Shown here: positions 5,243-5,717 of the stretch, piece by piece
How the letters are laid out: every line of letters begins with the position of its first letter
How positions within the stretch are numbered: the stretch's first letter is position 1
Source: Bacillota bacterium
GTDB taxonomy: Bacteria; Bacillota; Clostridia; Oscillospirales; Oscillospiraceae
Assembly (NCBI GenBank): GCA_009781925.1
Contig: WQUU01000110.1
Coordinates: 1 to 5,717, forward strand
Length of the DNA stretch: 5,717 bases
Direction of reading: 5' to 3'
Position numbers and translations under genes: made by a program
Notes under the pieces: generated by a model
Databases searched by the model: none
What the model saw: the letters and a program-made list of their open reading frames with translations, nothing else
What the model was told of the DNA's origin: nothing

Positions 5243-5717
5243 ATGAAAAAAACAACTTTATCCAAACTGCTGGCGATGATGCTGGCAACAGCCATGCTGA
5301 TGTCGGCCGCGCCGATGACGACGCTGGCCGCCGTCGGCGACGTCACGCCGGTGACCATCAACGCCGTCGGCTCGAAGGGGCAGGCGAATGTAATCGGCAA
5401 TCAGGACACTTCGGTAAGCCTGAAAATCCCATCTGTATGGCCGACGGGCTATTCCGTCAGTTCGGTGGGGCTGGTACCGGTATCGGCGCTCTCGAACCCG
5501 CCTGCGTCATCCGAACTGGACGGGGCGGCCATCGTGGGTTTCACCGACGCGCGCTATGACACGGGCGGCGGCCCCGGCAGCTACATGGTAACCGGCATCG
5601 ACCTCTCGCAGGTCATCGACTGGTCTACGGGCAACCCTCTCGCGCCGGGGCTATACCGCGCCGTGATCTGGGCGGGCCCGGCCGGCGGCGGCGAGGAAAT
5701 ACTGTACTCCTCCAACA
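5243..5717 (+). CDS. Exported protein, N-terminal part (runs off the window)
   Basis: 158 codons are visible. The N-terminus is a classic Sec signal peptide: MKKTTLSK basic region, a hydrophobic core (about 9-23) and a likely signal peptidase I site after TLA or LAA (residue 29 or 30). No lipobox cysteine is seen, so the product is secreted or wall-linked rather than a lipoprotein. The mature part is rich in Gly, Ser, Thr, Val and Pro with short hydrophobic strands, for example SVSLKIPSVW and GLYRAVIWAG, suggesting beta-sandwich or surface-repeat domains; no named family is recognised. Surface anchors such as LPXTG or S-layer homology repeats would lie beyond the window. GGAGG at 5229-5233 is 9 nt before the ATG. 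It follows the 105-aa gene and may share its promoter and repeats. Confidence 0.82.
   Translation, partial: MKKTTLSKLLAMMLATAMLMSAAPMTTLAAVGDVTPVTINAVGSKGQANVIGNQDTSVSLKIPSVWPTGYSVSSVGLVPVSALSNPPASSELDGAAIVGFTDARYDTGGGPGSYMVTGIDLSQVIDWSTGNPLAPGLYRAVIWAGPAGGGEEILYSSN

Noticed and set aside
5227..5559. TTG-started open frame of 110 codons
   Set aside because: It begins inside the ribosome binding site of the exported protein and runs in another frame of a gene with a convincing signal peptide.

Overview
The window looks like part of a conjugative or mobilisable element in a Gram-positive anaerobe of the Clostridia. Support for this: AGGAGG-type ribosome binding sites, intrinsic hairpin-plus-T-run terminators, a Firmicutes-type VirD4/TraG coupling protein followed by a small winged-helix gene, GTG start codons, and a Gram-positive Sec signal peptide. 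Genus cannot be fixed from the sequence.

Layout. (1) 1-246, minus strand: the first 82 codons of an unrecognised helical protein, transcribed away from the rest. (2) 247-648: a gene-free but highly structured divergent region. It holds a minus-strand terminator-like inverted repeat, a good plus-strand promoter at 362-390, a string of hairpins and a strong plus-strand terminator at 545-581. Together these suggest a small RNA of about 185 nt, or a leader with attenuator, ahead of the coupling-protein gene. (3) 649-2770: a two-gene operon of a type IV coupling protein (T4CP, 615 aa) and a winged-helix DNA-binding protein (87 aa), 10 bp apart. (4) 2771-2997: no confident gene, possible coding remnants, then a terminator. 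(5) 3038-4753: a separate unit with its own promoter, encoding a 72-aa MerR/excisionase-like HTH protein overlapping a 473-aa polytopic membrane protein with a C-terminal LuxR-type HTH, closed by a perfect hairpin terminator. (6) 4755-4853: direct repeats, a likely promoter and a perfect palindrome. (7) 4868-5717: a 105-aa unrecognised protein and then the start of an exported protein that runs off the window.

How they may work together. The T4CP would energise DNA transfer through a type IV secretion channel, and the winged-helix protein probably regulates the element. The second half looks like a regulatory cargo cassette: a membrane-embedded LuxR-type regulator could sense a ligand or membrane state and act on the repeats and palindrome just downstream of its own gene, controlling the small cytosolic protein and the exported protein. 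That regulatory link is inference from position and sequence architecture only.
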